DNA from: Montifringilla adamsi
Taxonomy: Eukaryota > Chordata > Aves > Passeriformes > Passeridae
Reading direction: 5' to 3'
Length of the DNA: 64,000 nt
Assembly (NCBI GenBank): GCA_017590115.1
Contig: JAGGNK010010225.1
Location: 7,240,469 to 7,304,468, forward strand
Shown here: piece by piece, positions 1-11,795 of the stretch
Numbering within the stretch: position 1 is the stretch's first letter
How the letters are laid out: every line of letters starts with the position of its first letter
Position numbers and translations under genes: made by a program
The notes under the pieces: generated by a model
Told to the model about the DNA's origin: nothing
The model's input: the letters and a program-made list of their open reading frames with translations, nothing else
Databases searched by the model: none

Positions 1-750
1 CAAATTTTTAAGAACTCAGAATGTCTAAAAGACAACAAGTAACCATTAGAAATCTATATATGATTTTGCAGGCTCTATTTACTGCTGTTGGGAAATAATT
101 TCATTTAAAAAATAGGCTCCACAATTCTAAAACTGAAACAAAAAATATAGTTTTTAACAGGTCTTTCACCTGAGATAATCCATGCCCATTTTACATCCAT
201 TGTTTTTAATATGTGGTAAGCACTGACATTATCCCTTTCGTGCTTGAAAACCAAACATAAATGCCTCATTTCCTATTCATAGGTCACTTCCAATGGGTAT
301 GTCACTGTGGGGTACAACACCTGGCTGGTAAAAGCGGGTATGTGTCCCAGAGACATTTTGGACACTATCAGTTTTCATCTCAGACTACTGGATTGGCAAA
401 AGACATCAACATTTGTCAATATTAATTGAACTCAGATTCTGATATATACACTTCTCTGTGTCTGAAGAATGAAATTCCTGAACTTACAGCAAATGCTGAT
501 CAGATTTCAGATTTAAAGAGCAGGTTCATTGCCAGGAATCAAAGGTCTGACTGCTAGAAAATAACTTTGGTTCCCTTCACCCAGATTGTTCTCTTGCCCA
601 TTGACAAAGGCAACCAGCATAAGATTCACAGGGGACACAGCCTCAGAGGCCCGGATAATAAAACTTCATTGTAATTCATTACTTTTCAAAAATGTTATCC
701 TAATGGATGCTAATTCTGTGGCCTTTCCTTCTGTGTGAGGGTGACTGTGG

Positions 751-764
751 TCTTTGATCAAAGA
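751..764. promoter_or_regulatory. Perfect palindromic TCF/LEF-like site
   Basis: The 14 bases TCTTTGATCAAAGA are a perfect palindrome, so each strand carries CTTTGATC, the consensus core bound by TCF/LEF HMG-box factors in Wnt signalling. A second CTTTGC core follows within about 10 bases on the plus strand. Motif content is seen; binding and enhancer function are inference, since a single site of this length can occur by chance in 64 kb. Confidence 0.3.
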
Positions 765-1039
765 TAAAGCCTTTGCAAAAATACAATGGTAAGGCTCTCA
801 CTTTGCTGTAATTCACTTTGGTGCCATGAGTAGATTTCAGGCAAATGCAGCTCTATAAACAAAATAAAAAGATGGCATTTCAGCAGCAATATGTAAAAAA
901 GATACTGGGCAGAAATACTTCAGAGAAGCAGCCTGCTTAGTTGTAAAATGAGTTTAAATTAGGCTTTAAAAAGGATTGCTAAATCTTGACACATATATGA
1001 GCAGCTTATTATCATGCAATTGTGCAGTAGTTGCTTGAT

Positions 1040-1200
1040 CTTGTTACTGATGTGCCACATATGAATAAGTGATTAATTACCACAAAGGCTAAAACAGAGC
1101 AGAGTGAGAGTACTGTAGCTCACCCTGAAAGAGGGGCTTAAACACGTTTATTGCCCTTTAAGTGCATTTCATTAAGGCCAATTAAGGACTTTCATGTCTT
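1040..1200. promoter_or_regulatory. Candidate enhancer-like AT-rich block
   Basis: The block holds several developmental-factor-like words close together. These are GATTAATTACC near 1,071 (homeodomain TAATTA core), TTTATTGCC near 1,148 (CDX/HOX-like), CTTTAAGTGC near 1,156 (NKX2-like TNAAGTG) and ATTAAGGCCAATTAAGG near 1,171. This is the texture of conserved noncoding elements in vertebrate gene deserts. Conservation cannot be seen from one sequence, so this is a weak call. Confidence 0.2.
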
Positions 1201-4200
1201 ATTAGAAAAATGAAGTAGATTTATGAGGTTTTCATAGGCTGGAAATGCTGGGGCTAGCAGATACGAAACTGTGCAGAAATACAGTGGTTAGAAGCTAAGA
1301 AAATGATATAAAGATACACAGAGGAATAATTTCACTAAGGAACCAGATCACATGAAGGTGGTCTCTGTATAGAAGGAAGGGGAAAAAAAAAAACCAAACC
1401 AGGGGTTAAAATTCATAACATTTCCTATCAGACTCACTCCCTATAATTTTATGGGCAATTTTGCAATCCAGCTCTCTTTGGGGTCTCATTTTGTTCTGTT
1501 CCATATAAAATTCAGGATGACATGAAGGGCTGCCAGTCAGCTGGGCAGAATTTGCACCCAGTGGGCACACCTTATTGCATACCTGAAAATAAATGCACAG
1601 AGCAGGAGGGAGCAGATTTGTTGACCACCACACAGCACAACCCCCAGCAGGTCCACATACCTTAACAATGTTTAATCTTGCTGATAGAGATTGAATCAGG
1701 GCTCCTTTATCAGTGTAACTTGAAGCACTGACTCAGAAAAATATATAAGCTCTAGTTAAAGTTGACTGGAGGATGTTTTTAAGTTTTTTAATGAATAGGA
1801 GTGAGGATAAGCACATGCTTAAAGTTAAGCTAAGTGTGTGCTTCAGCATTTTGTTGTATAAAGAACTATAAAGGTGAAAGCCCTGACCTCTTCATCTATA
1901 CTTCTTATTTAGAGTTTCTGAATTTCCTACCTCAAACTGGGGCATTCTTGCTGCTTGAGATTACTTCTATAGTCCTTTAATTAAAAAATAATTTTTAAAA
2001 ACCCAAATCCAGAAAACTATTGAACAGAAATAAACTCTTTCTATCTGAATAATCCGTGTGTATTCAGATCCACAGGGCTCAAGAAATGAAACATGAATGC
2101 TGACCTTCTTTTCTTAAATCCTGCTGTTCTTAAGGTAGCAAGAAGGAAAATAAAGGAATGGAGTAAAAAAACTCAGCAGCATGATCTGAGGACAAAGGAA
2201 AACTTTGCTTTGACTCTTCAGAGTTCTGAAGGTTTGTGTCACAGCCTTCATCTTATTTGAGCGTAATTTAGTCTATAGAACTTCCTTCCTTGCTTTATTT
2301 TGAAAGAAATCTTCCATGGGAGGTTAGAGAGTATGTATCATTATCCTTGGGGACTTTGTCTGTTTCAGCATCATCCAAGTTTCTAGGTCCCAAATACAGT
2401 ATCTGGGCAGCTTTTTTACATATTATATGTATTTATGAATTTTTTAAAATATGCATTATTTACTCAGTGGACTGGAATAGCAATGTCAAGTGGGGGAATA
2501 TGTATTTATAAATGTTTTTAAAATGCACATTATTTACCCCACAGACCAAACAGTTCCAGTCTACCATGTGTAGTCTTAGCCACCTAATTAAAAATCTTAT
2601 GAAACTTCTTTGAAAAGCACTTGCAGTACATATGCAGCAGCAACTTTTGGAGCTTTATTATCTCAGCTCTTTTTTATTTTTCTCCAAAATACACAAAGCA
2701 TTTAGACATATTATGGTCTAATCACTTGCCAAATTTCATCTCAAATAGAAGCTATATAGGAATTCTACAAGCACAAAAAAAGCATCAAAAACAGCAGATC
2801 AGCTATATTGTGGGGGAGGAAGTATGGGGGGGTTGCTGCACCGATATCATTTTAAAACAAACAAACCGATATTCTTTAATTTGGTGAAAAAGAATTAATT
2901 CCCACACTGAGATTTGTTTGTGCCAAACCTTAGCTGCTCCTTTTAATGAGGTTTTAAATAATTTTTTTCTGCCAACTTATTCTTAAAGGGGTTTGTACCA
3001 AAAAATTGACTACATGCTATCTACATGGTCCAACCACTACTGATTAAATTCTTCAGGGATGAGAGACCACAACTACATATTTTGTAAAATTACATGATTA
3101 AAGAGAAGAGGTAAATGCAACACCAGCATACCTCTGTCATTTGCTGTCCAAATATAATTTCAAATGATGATAATGTTTCCATATTTTGTTCCTTAGGTTG
3201 GATTTCCAAATCAAATGATGACTCATATATCTTTTCAGTCTTTGAGAAGGAATTTATTGATGTAAGAAGTGATAAGCACCTGCCTCTGCAGACTTATACC
3301 AGAGAATGAAAGGGGTATAAAATAAGGGTAGTGAATGTTGAGGGTAAAGTGAAAATCCCTTGATTCTCTTCTCAGACACAATTCAGAGCACTTCACAGAG
3401 CATCCTGAAACGATGCTGCAGCATCAGCTTGGTTTTTGGGGCAGGAGGGCACTTCTAGCTAAGTGGTCACAACCTTCTTGAGCACAAACATCAGCTCCCC
3501 ACAACCAGTGCAGCCAACACAAACTGTATGTTCTCTGAATGTTGTCATTTGCACAGGCTACAGACATCAAACACCTTAAAAACAGATTTAAAGACCATCA
3601 TAAGTTAGAGGCTTTGAAAGAAAAACTTTAGCAATCCAGGTTACACAAGAGGCTTTTGACTGTTTTATAGGGTTTTATGCAGTATAAAAGTGATAAATGT
3701 TCACCTCTGCATACTACGGCCAGAATTTGCAGTTGCTTTCAAATGTGGAAATAGAATCCAAATTATATTTAGAAAATTAACTTTTATTTCAAATATTTTT
3801 TACATATTTCACATTCCAACTGGAAGCAATTTACTTGTTAGAAATCACCAACAGGTTCTTGTTATAAAGTTCATTAAAACAACTTGATAATTTTGGGAGG
3901 CTGAAATTTTTCTATTTCCTCCTGATAGGAAAAATGTATTCTATAAACAAAGAGAATTATTTTTTAATAATATTAAAATTGGAACTAACTAGAAAATAAA
4001 TTAATAGACTTTTCGTTAAATGGTAATGACTATGTGATGTGCCATTATATTCCTGAGGTTTATAATTTATCTTAATTTTTTTTTAAAACGGGAAAGGCAT
4101 TGTTCAATAATATTCTGAGTATGAAATTTATGTGTAAATTATCTTCTGACATCTTACTGAAAGCTGGCATTGCAGCTTGGCACAATACCATAGTATAGTT

Positions 4201-4796
4201 CCCTGGTCCAAACAGAATTTGATGAATTGTCGAAAAGCCACTTTTTCTTTGCCTCCAGTCAGAAAGCATAACATGGACACTGGCCTTTCTCAGAGCCTTT
4301 CCAGCTCCAAATAGAAATGTTTTTGAAAGTAACTTCTAGAAAAAACTGGAGAGGGACTGGATATGTAGTAGCTCTGGATGTGGTGGAAGTGCCTGGGTAG
4401 GCAACACAATGCTTGTGGCAGGCTTTGATAGATGGTGTGACAATGCCTCTGGTGCAGTAAGAGCATACCAATGCTACTGGCTGTGCCCAGGGGGCATCCA
4501 TCACACAGCTGCACTGTGCTGCTCCCTCCTGCACTTCTGCATTCATAGCTGTATTTAATATTAGGGGGTATGAGACACCTGAAGTATGAGCTAAAAGATA
4601 AAAGAAAAAATGCAGGTAGTGAACTATTGCCTTCATTCCCAGCTAGTCTTACAGCCATGCTGGTATCTTGTGACTTGAGATGTCCAGTTGGGACAAGCAA
4701 TGGTTCCTCTATCCCACTGTTCCCTTCTTAAAAGTCTCATAACAGATAATATTTACAAAAGTGTTTGAGTCCCCGTGTCGTCCGTCACCCTCAGCA

Positions 4797-4928
4797 GCAC
4801 TGAAGGCCAGGCTGGCCAGGCTCTGAGCAACCTGATCTAGTTCATGTCCCTGTGCCTCACAGTGGGAGTTGGACTAGATGGCCTTTAAAGATCCCTTTCA
4901 ACCCACACTATTCTGTGATTCTTTGATG
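4797..4928 (+). mobile_element. CR1 LINE 3' end fragment
   Basis: This is the 3' terminal portion of a CR1 non-LTR retrotransposon. The plus strand reads through the conserved CR1 tail: a GCAACCTGATCTAG block, then GTTGGACTAGATGG, then TCCCTTTCAACCC. It ends in short tandem units (ATTCTGTG, ATTCTTTG) typical of CR1 and unlike the poly(A) tails of L1. Only about 130 bp is present, so the copy is strongly 5'-truncated, as most CR1 copies are, and it carries no coding part. CR1 is the dominant LINE of birds. The 5' boundary is approximate. Confidence 0.9.
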
Positions 4929-7900
4929 CCTTGACTGGCCCAGCATCTACAAATGTTGCATCAGGCACATCCTTCTTTGCACCCCCCTTACAGATTTACT
5001 TACCAGCAAATGGACTGCTAAACAATCCTTTTCTGTATCTTCTCATTAAAAAGTCATTCTTTTAGAAACATTCTCACAGAACATCTATGAATGCAACTTT
5101 ATAATACTAGAAGTGTTCAAAACAGGTTTTGCACAATCCCTTTTAGCCAATTTTCCTGCATTTCTCAACATATGCACGTGTGGGTGCAGTGACTTGGAGC
5201 TATACCAATCCATAGACAAGCTAGAGAGGACTCTAGAGGAAAGGAATCTGTCCTTTGAAAATCAGGCTTCAGATGATTGTTGTGTCAGTGGGGCAAGAGC
5301 CTAATCTCAATATGGGAAACATTTCCCTTGCTCAACCCAGTATCAGGCAGATGCAGTGACAAAGAGGTTTGACCCAGAGACTGACAGGTTCTGGTCAGCT
5401 GATGTTCTCTAAATCCAAAAGAAGAAAGTCAGAAGAATATATGTTAATGATTAAGGATTGTTGTCACAAGCTATAACAATATTACACTAATAAATGACAA
5501 GAAAAGACACTTTACCCCTTCAGGCACTCACCAGCGGTGATTCTATTGTCCTGGAAATTTCCCCGTTTAAATTTCCTGCTGAACTTTCTGGGTGTCAAAG
5601 ATAAATACCCCCAAAGAAAAACAACCACCTCATGTAGCTCAGCTGTGACACTTGCAGTGGATTAAAAATCAGCCAGAGCCTAAGCAGAGTCTTGCAGGCA
5701 TGTGGGCTAACACAAACCAGAGATGACATTCTTCAGGCCATTGCCGGGGCCTGGGGGGCTCAGCCACATAAAAGACACACAAGTGTGTTATCACATTCAA
5801 CTTGAAAATTTTCCTGGCTGAGAGGAGATGGTTGGGTTTATAGGGCTGAAATTACCCATGCTCTGCTCTAAAGCTAAAACCATGCTGTGCCAAGGGAGGG
5901 GAGCACCCACCCTTTCTCCACCAAACAGCACCGCATGAACACACTTGTCCTGGGTGGAGTCTGCAGGAGAGAAACGCATTCCTCATAATCAAGGGTAATT
6001 CGAAAGGCAAACAGTGACCAGGAGAGCATGCTATCCAGCAGAAGCCTAATCCTGAACCCAACTCCACAGACGGCTACACAGCCTGCTGCAGTGCCAGGGC
6101 AGATGCCAGGGAAGAGACCAGCCACAAACCGAACAGACAGACAATCCAGAGCTTGGCATCTGGGTTCTTCAGCTGCCAGCCTTGCCTCATGAGTAGCCAC
6201 AATGGTTGGCTCTTGTGCAGAAAACAACAGAGGAAGAGGCTAAAGAGGTCTATGTGCCACACTGCCAGCACTGGGAACAGGCGGTGCCAAGTGAGTATTG
6301 CAGTTTCATGCACGTGCCAATGTGCTTTGGAACTGCTTTTACATTTTCAAAAGTAACAACAGAATTCCGGAATAAAGCAAGACAAGCTCTAACATCAAGG
6401 ACCATTTCCCTTTCATTTTTGGATTTTTTTTGTACTTAAATTTCTTTTTCACTTCATTTTATTTGCCTCACATATACACTTCAGACAGCTGTGGCACAGG
6501 AATAGCCTTCATGCCTTGCACTCCATACTGATAAAATATTAGAATCTACAGGAATATGTGCACAAATCAGTTAATTTCATAACCAAATGACAAAGCCCCA
6601 GCTTGTAAGCCTCTGTTTTACAACATGAGTAATTACTCCAAAAAGTAGCTGCACGAACCCCTGTGTCAGTGCATGCTGAGGAGCAGCATGGCGCTGTGAG
6701 GAAGGGGTTCATAACCTTCTCTTTAAAACGCTCTTCTGCCCTGTTTACACTGAACTGACGCTTTAATCAGAAGGAGATGTTTTTTATATGAATCACTGCT
6801 TGCATGTTTATTTTGTTTGGAAAGTTTTTAGGCTATTAATTTGCCAAATGAGCATTTCTAAAAGTGTGTATTTGGACACATGTATATATATGTGCTTTCC
6901 CATATGCGCCATCCAGCAGTTATTTAATTCAGACATTGTTGTTTCCTGAAACAAGTGCATTGCTTTATGTCAAGTGAGGATAGTGAGTTCTATTGTTCAT
7001 ATGTGAGCAAACAGCCAAAAGAAATTGAGATGAGGAAGAAACCTGCAATAGGGCTGGCTGCACCACTTATTCACGGAAGGGTTTTGTTTCTGGAATGTCT
7101 TTTAACATAGGAGCCCTGTTCAGTTATGGAGACTTCTCTAGGTGCTGATTATCACCAAAGGGGTTACTGTGAGACCTTAAAGTAACAGGAAAAGGTATTC
7201 TGAATAATTCATGTTTCTTTGGTGCTACCAGGATGGGATCTACTGGTGAAACAGAACAACTGCATCCTGGGATTGTGACGAGAGGTTTTAGACGTGACTA
7301 AAATGTTGGATAGAGTAAGATGCCAATGAAGGCAAAGTAACAAAGGGCTGAAACCCCTCTGTTTTTTCAGGGCTATGCTACAAGCATAGGAATCAGTCTT
7401 TTTCCTAGGAGCTTCTAGAAGAAACATCTTTGCTTATAAATCTCACCCACTACGTGTGTCTAAACCACCTCCCTCCCCAGAAATTTATTAGCCTACTTAA
7501 TCACATTTTCTCTTTGCCACCTTCAAGCTCTTTGATTCCTCTCCTCTTAGCCTATTCTCTTATCCACTTCTTATTTTTAGATATTTATGGAATCGCTCTG
7601 TCAAATCACAGCAATAGATCTGATTTTCAGGGGATGTCCCAGCCATGTTCCATTAATTGTGTCTGCAGTTTTACAAGTACTAATAAATACAGCCTTGCCA
7701 TCAAGCCAATGCACATCATGTTTTTAGTGTTTTTATTTGCTCAAAATTGGCCTCTTTGCCCATTAGCCCAATGTGGTAAACTCCACTAAGAGCTCTCAGA
7801 GAAGACTTAAGAAACTGAATCTCGGCTTCGAATGGAAATAGAACCAAGCTCCCACATATCCTGAAAATCCAATTTCTGACTGATGTTAGGCAAATCACAA

Positions 7901-10900
7901 TATATTCAGAGTCAACAGGAAGCTGTGAGGGATTTTACAAATTGGATCCATAATGTTTTAAAGAATAATATGGTGTGTATGCTGGCTTTCTAACAATATG
8001 TATAGTATTTTTTATCTGTACAACATATGAGTCTTTTGGCATTTGTTTTTTGTCCCTGAACACAGTCATTTTTCATTGCCTACCTTTTTATAGCTGTTCT
8101 TGTTTCATTATTAATTTTTCCTTTGGTGTTTTTATATAATACAGAAAAAAGCACGTGCCCTGCATCAGGTCTTGGTGGGGCTATTTGGTTTACCAGTTTT
8201 TAGTACCATACAGCCACAGTAAAATAACATGAAACCTACAATGAAATTATTACATATATTTCCTTATCAACTCTCACCCCTTCTTCCATTTGCTGTAAGG
8301 CTGAGTTTAGCCTTATGGTGACTAAAGCCCTGATCCTGCTGTCACTGAATTCAAAGATACAAAGGGCTTGCAGTGCAAGCAAGATCAAGTTCTGCTGATC
8401 TGCTTTTGAAATGATAAAATCAGTAGATTTCTGTCTACATGTATGAGCTTGACTTGTCCGGCTCTGGAAATCCAATGCATGACACTCACCAGATTAATTG
8501 TGTACTGCTTTTGTTGCTTTAGTTATTTTTCTCCCTCTGATACATCAGGTACTGGTCACTACTAGATGCAAATGTGGAACTGCCTAAGATAGAATTTTGC
8601 TCTAAAATTGTTTAATCAAACATTCCTAAAAATCTGGTTCCAAGTCCTCAGCTGGTGTAAATGACTGTAACTCACTTTATTGCAGTGACATAACACCATT
8701 TTACAAGCGCTGATGTTCTGACCCCTCTTTTTCAAACACAGATAGCCAGATAAAATGCTGCTCCAAGCAGGGTCCGCAACGTTTTCCTCATTCATTACGC
8801 ATGTAAGTGGCAAACGAGGGACAAGTCAGAAGGAAACACTTTGCATCATTATTGACACACAGAACAATGTCTCCTCATTACATCCCAATTTACCAAACTT
8901 ACCCATGCAGGTAACAAAAGCACCTATCTCAGCAGCCAGGCTGGCTGCTCTTTAGTTAGAACACAGTCTTGCACTCCATGAGGTATGGAGGATATTGCGC
9001 ATTTGAAACAGGCTGGATAAACTAAGTCTGACTGCAGGTAGTAGGTCCTAAGAGGCAGAGGCACAGTGAACTACTCAGTGTCCCCTGGGGAGGCTGCCTT
9101 GACCTGCATTATTTCCACACTGTCTCACTCTACTCCAGTAGACCTGCAGCTCTTCAGTGCAGGGAGCAGCTGCTGAGGCAATGAGCTTGTCCTCTTTGCC
9201 CTTTGCAGGTGGCATTCCCTCATTTTGCCACCACTAGAGCAGCACCTGCCAGGAAGCTTTTGAGAGCAGGCAGACCCAAGGGCTGAGCATGGATGGCACT
9301 CTGGACCAGGTGCTGCTGCTGCTGCCCATGCTCTCTGCAAAGTTGCCCATATGGACAGGGCTCTGCTACTGCACCCTGAGCCTTCAGCTGCTATTCCCTT
9401 CTATTTCCTTGGTCTGAGACCTGTTTTACAATGTGAGTACAGTGCTGGTTCATAAATTGACACCCTGAGTTTAGCAATGATTTTTGTCCATGTCTCTTGC
9501 TAAGGTAATAGACATTATAAGCATGAACTTTGTAATTAATGAAAGATCTTACAACTAAACTCCCTCCTAGTGCGCCTTAGATGCATTTTCCCACAATCTG
9601 AAAATGTCAAACTTATGGTAAGACAAAGAACTACTTTGAATTGGGCACATTACAGATAATTTTGGCTTAAATGGCAATTTCACTTCATAAAATCTACCCC
9701 TTGTAAGAATGAAAATTTTTCCACTGATTTCTAGGATGTCATCCTTGATTTTCCAAAGCTATGTTATGCTATTTATAAATTTATATCCACAATGAAATAT
9801 ATCTCCATTACTATAAAAAGATATATTATTAGATCCATCAATTGGCGCTAAAGAGGGTTACATCTCTTATTGCAAACTTTTAAATCGTCCTTTACCACAG
9901 ATTTACATTTCATGATTTTATGATTTGATATAAATACATTTCTGTTGAAGCAAGGTTACCTCTGTGTGTGTGAGACCCTGGATTTCTGTATGCAAAGTCC
10001 AGCTCAACTCTAGGCTTTTAAATACTGTCGCTTGCTTAGATAGATAGTGGCAAAGAAAAAGGTGGTGGCAAAGGGAAAGAGCAGGGGGGATGCACCTTAT
10101 TTGTGCAGCAGGACCCATTTTGAAGTTCACATATATATCCAGGTCACCTGCACTAAGTCTTCACATCTCTGTTGAGATGGTTCAGCATGTTTGCCACCCT
10201 TATGTTTAATGTATGAACTTCACCCAGTGTGGTAAAACCATAGCTTCCCACTTTGGCTTTTTCAGGATAAAGAAATCTGCTTTCCTTCAGTAGATAAACT
10301 TTGTTAAGGCGAGCAATAAATTAACAATTACAAAATCTATAGAGATACGAATACTTAATTGAAAAATTTACATTAAAGGAAGAGCAAAGTAAATTTTAAA
10401 TTCATGGTACAGACACTCCCATATGGTTATGCATTAAAAATGGTTTTACTATAGGACACTCATCTCAAAAAAGTCTGCATAGGATTTTCTTCATCTCCTT
10501 TTATCCAACAGATCATGTATTGTTATTCAACATGCATAAAAGTAAGGGAATCTTGCTCATCTTCCATGAACAAGAGTGAGAATCTTATCAATGCTATAGC
10601 TCATAAATGTCTCTTATCAGTCAATGGCAAGTATGCACAAGCAGAGACCTGCTACTACAATCAACAGTAAGATGCTCAATGTAAGATACTAATACAATAA
10701 AATTATATTGGAGACATTTCTCTTTGTAGTTTCTGAGCCAAATGTTGCTCTGTTACACCCATAGAATGTCCATTAAATTCAGTGATCTGAATTTAGACCA
10801 GAAAAAACAGAACATAATTTTTACATGGCAAATTTGAGTTAATTTTACAGTAGTCTAGAAGACACCATAAGTAACTTAATTTGAGGAGGCTCTTCTCCTG

Positions 10901-11559
10901 TTTCTAGTTTCACCTGAAAACATTGTCAGGAGATTCAAACTTTGCCTATCATTGGATTCACATCTAAAATACATTGAACAAGGCAGCAGTACCCAAAAAA
11001 GCAGAACTGCAACAGCACACTCTATTCTGAATTATATTTGCATGATGCATTTATATGTCTTTTTTTAGCACTCTCTGTGCAAAATCAAAGCCTAAATATT
11101 AAGCTGCATTGCTTTCCATGGCACTTTACTTATGATTCCTTTCTGTTCTCACTTGTCCAGCCATAAATATCTCTTCTTTCCCTTTTTCAAGTCAACAATA
11201 CAAATATTTACTGTATATTTTCACCTCATAGTTTCAGTACTTGTATAGTCCTTACATATTCAATCAAATCCTTTCATTCATACTTGTTCCCTAGTATTTA
11301 TTCCTTTCATTCTAAGCTTTGGTTCTCTGCCTGCAGGGACTCAGCAATGCACTCCTTAATGTACACATTTCTAGTACCCTCCTGTTTGGACACTGTCCAA
11401 GGCTGGTATTCATAAAATGTTATTGTTTGGTTCAGATGTAGGAGAAATACCTTTAATACTGATCTAAAATTTGGAGCAATTTTATTATTTGATAAAACCA
11501 AGTTGAGGAGCATCAGTGACTTACTGGCCCCATTTGTGTTTACTATTTGTGATGTTTGA
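4929..11559. other. Unique noncoding sequence, no gene seen
   Basis: No open frame here resembles a known protein. A frame at 6,206-6,439 (77 residues) begins at TTG, and a GTGAGT donor-like hexamer lies inside it at 6,291, which is not enough to call an exon. A modestly GC-rich patch at about 9,120-9,350 includes a short (CTG)n run near 9,310-9,325. No mobile element was recognised. Confidence 0.55.
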
Positions 11560-11795
11560 GATCTTCCAAGTCCAGCAGCCTAAGTTAAAACTGTGGAACA
11601 GTTTTTCCGGGGAAGTGGTCAGAGCAGCAAGTCTGTCTGAGTTCAAGAGCCATTTGGACAACACTCAGGCTCATGGTCTGATTCTTGAGGTGTCCTCTGC
11701 AGGGCCAGGGTTGGGCTTGATGATCCTGATGGGTCCTTTTCAATGTAGCATGTTCTATGAATCTATGATGCTGTGATTGTATGATTCTTTGATGG
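11560..11795 (+). mobile_element. CR1 LINE 3' end fragment
   Basis: This is a 5'-truncated CR1 copy on the plus strand. The recognisable CR1 3' region runs from a GTGGAACAG/GGGGAAGTGGT block through GAGTTCAAGAGCCATTTGGA and GGGTTGGGCTTGATGATCC. It ends in a degenerate run of ATTCTATG-like units (CTATGAATCTATGATG, then TGTATGATTCTTTG). The tail region differs in wording from the copy at 4.8 kb, so it probably belongs to another CR1 subfamily. The subfamily cannot be named without a library search. The 5' edge is approximate. Confidence 0.88.

Larger units (their letters stand above)
1..4796. other. Unique AT-rich noncoding sequence, no gene seen
   Basis: Open frames here are short or overlap each other in several frames, as expected by chance. 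The longest are two minus-strand frames that overlap each other around 4,259-4,700 (125 and 136 residues). I recognise no domain in either, and the longer one opens at TTG. Points that stand out are a perfect TCF/LEF-like palindrome at 751-764 and an AT-rich stretch with homeodomain-type TAATTA cores near 1,000-1,200, both listed separately. No repeat family was recognised. Confidence 0.6.

Noticed and set aside
4259..4700. Two overlapping minus-strand open frames of 125 and 136 codons
   Set aside because: They overlap in different frames, one starts at TTG, neither has a recognisable domain, and no splice or promoter context supports them.
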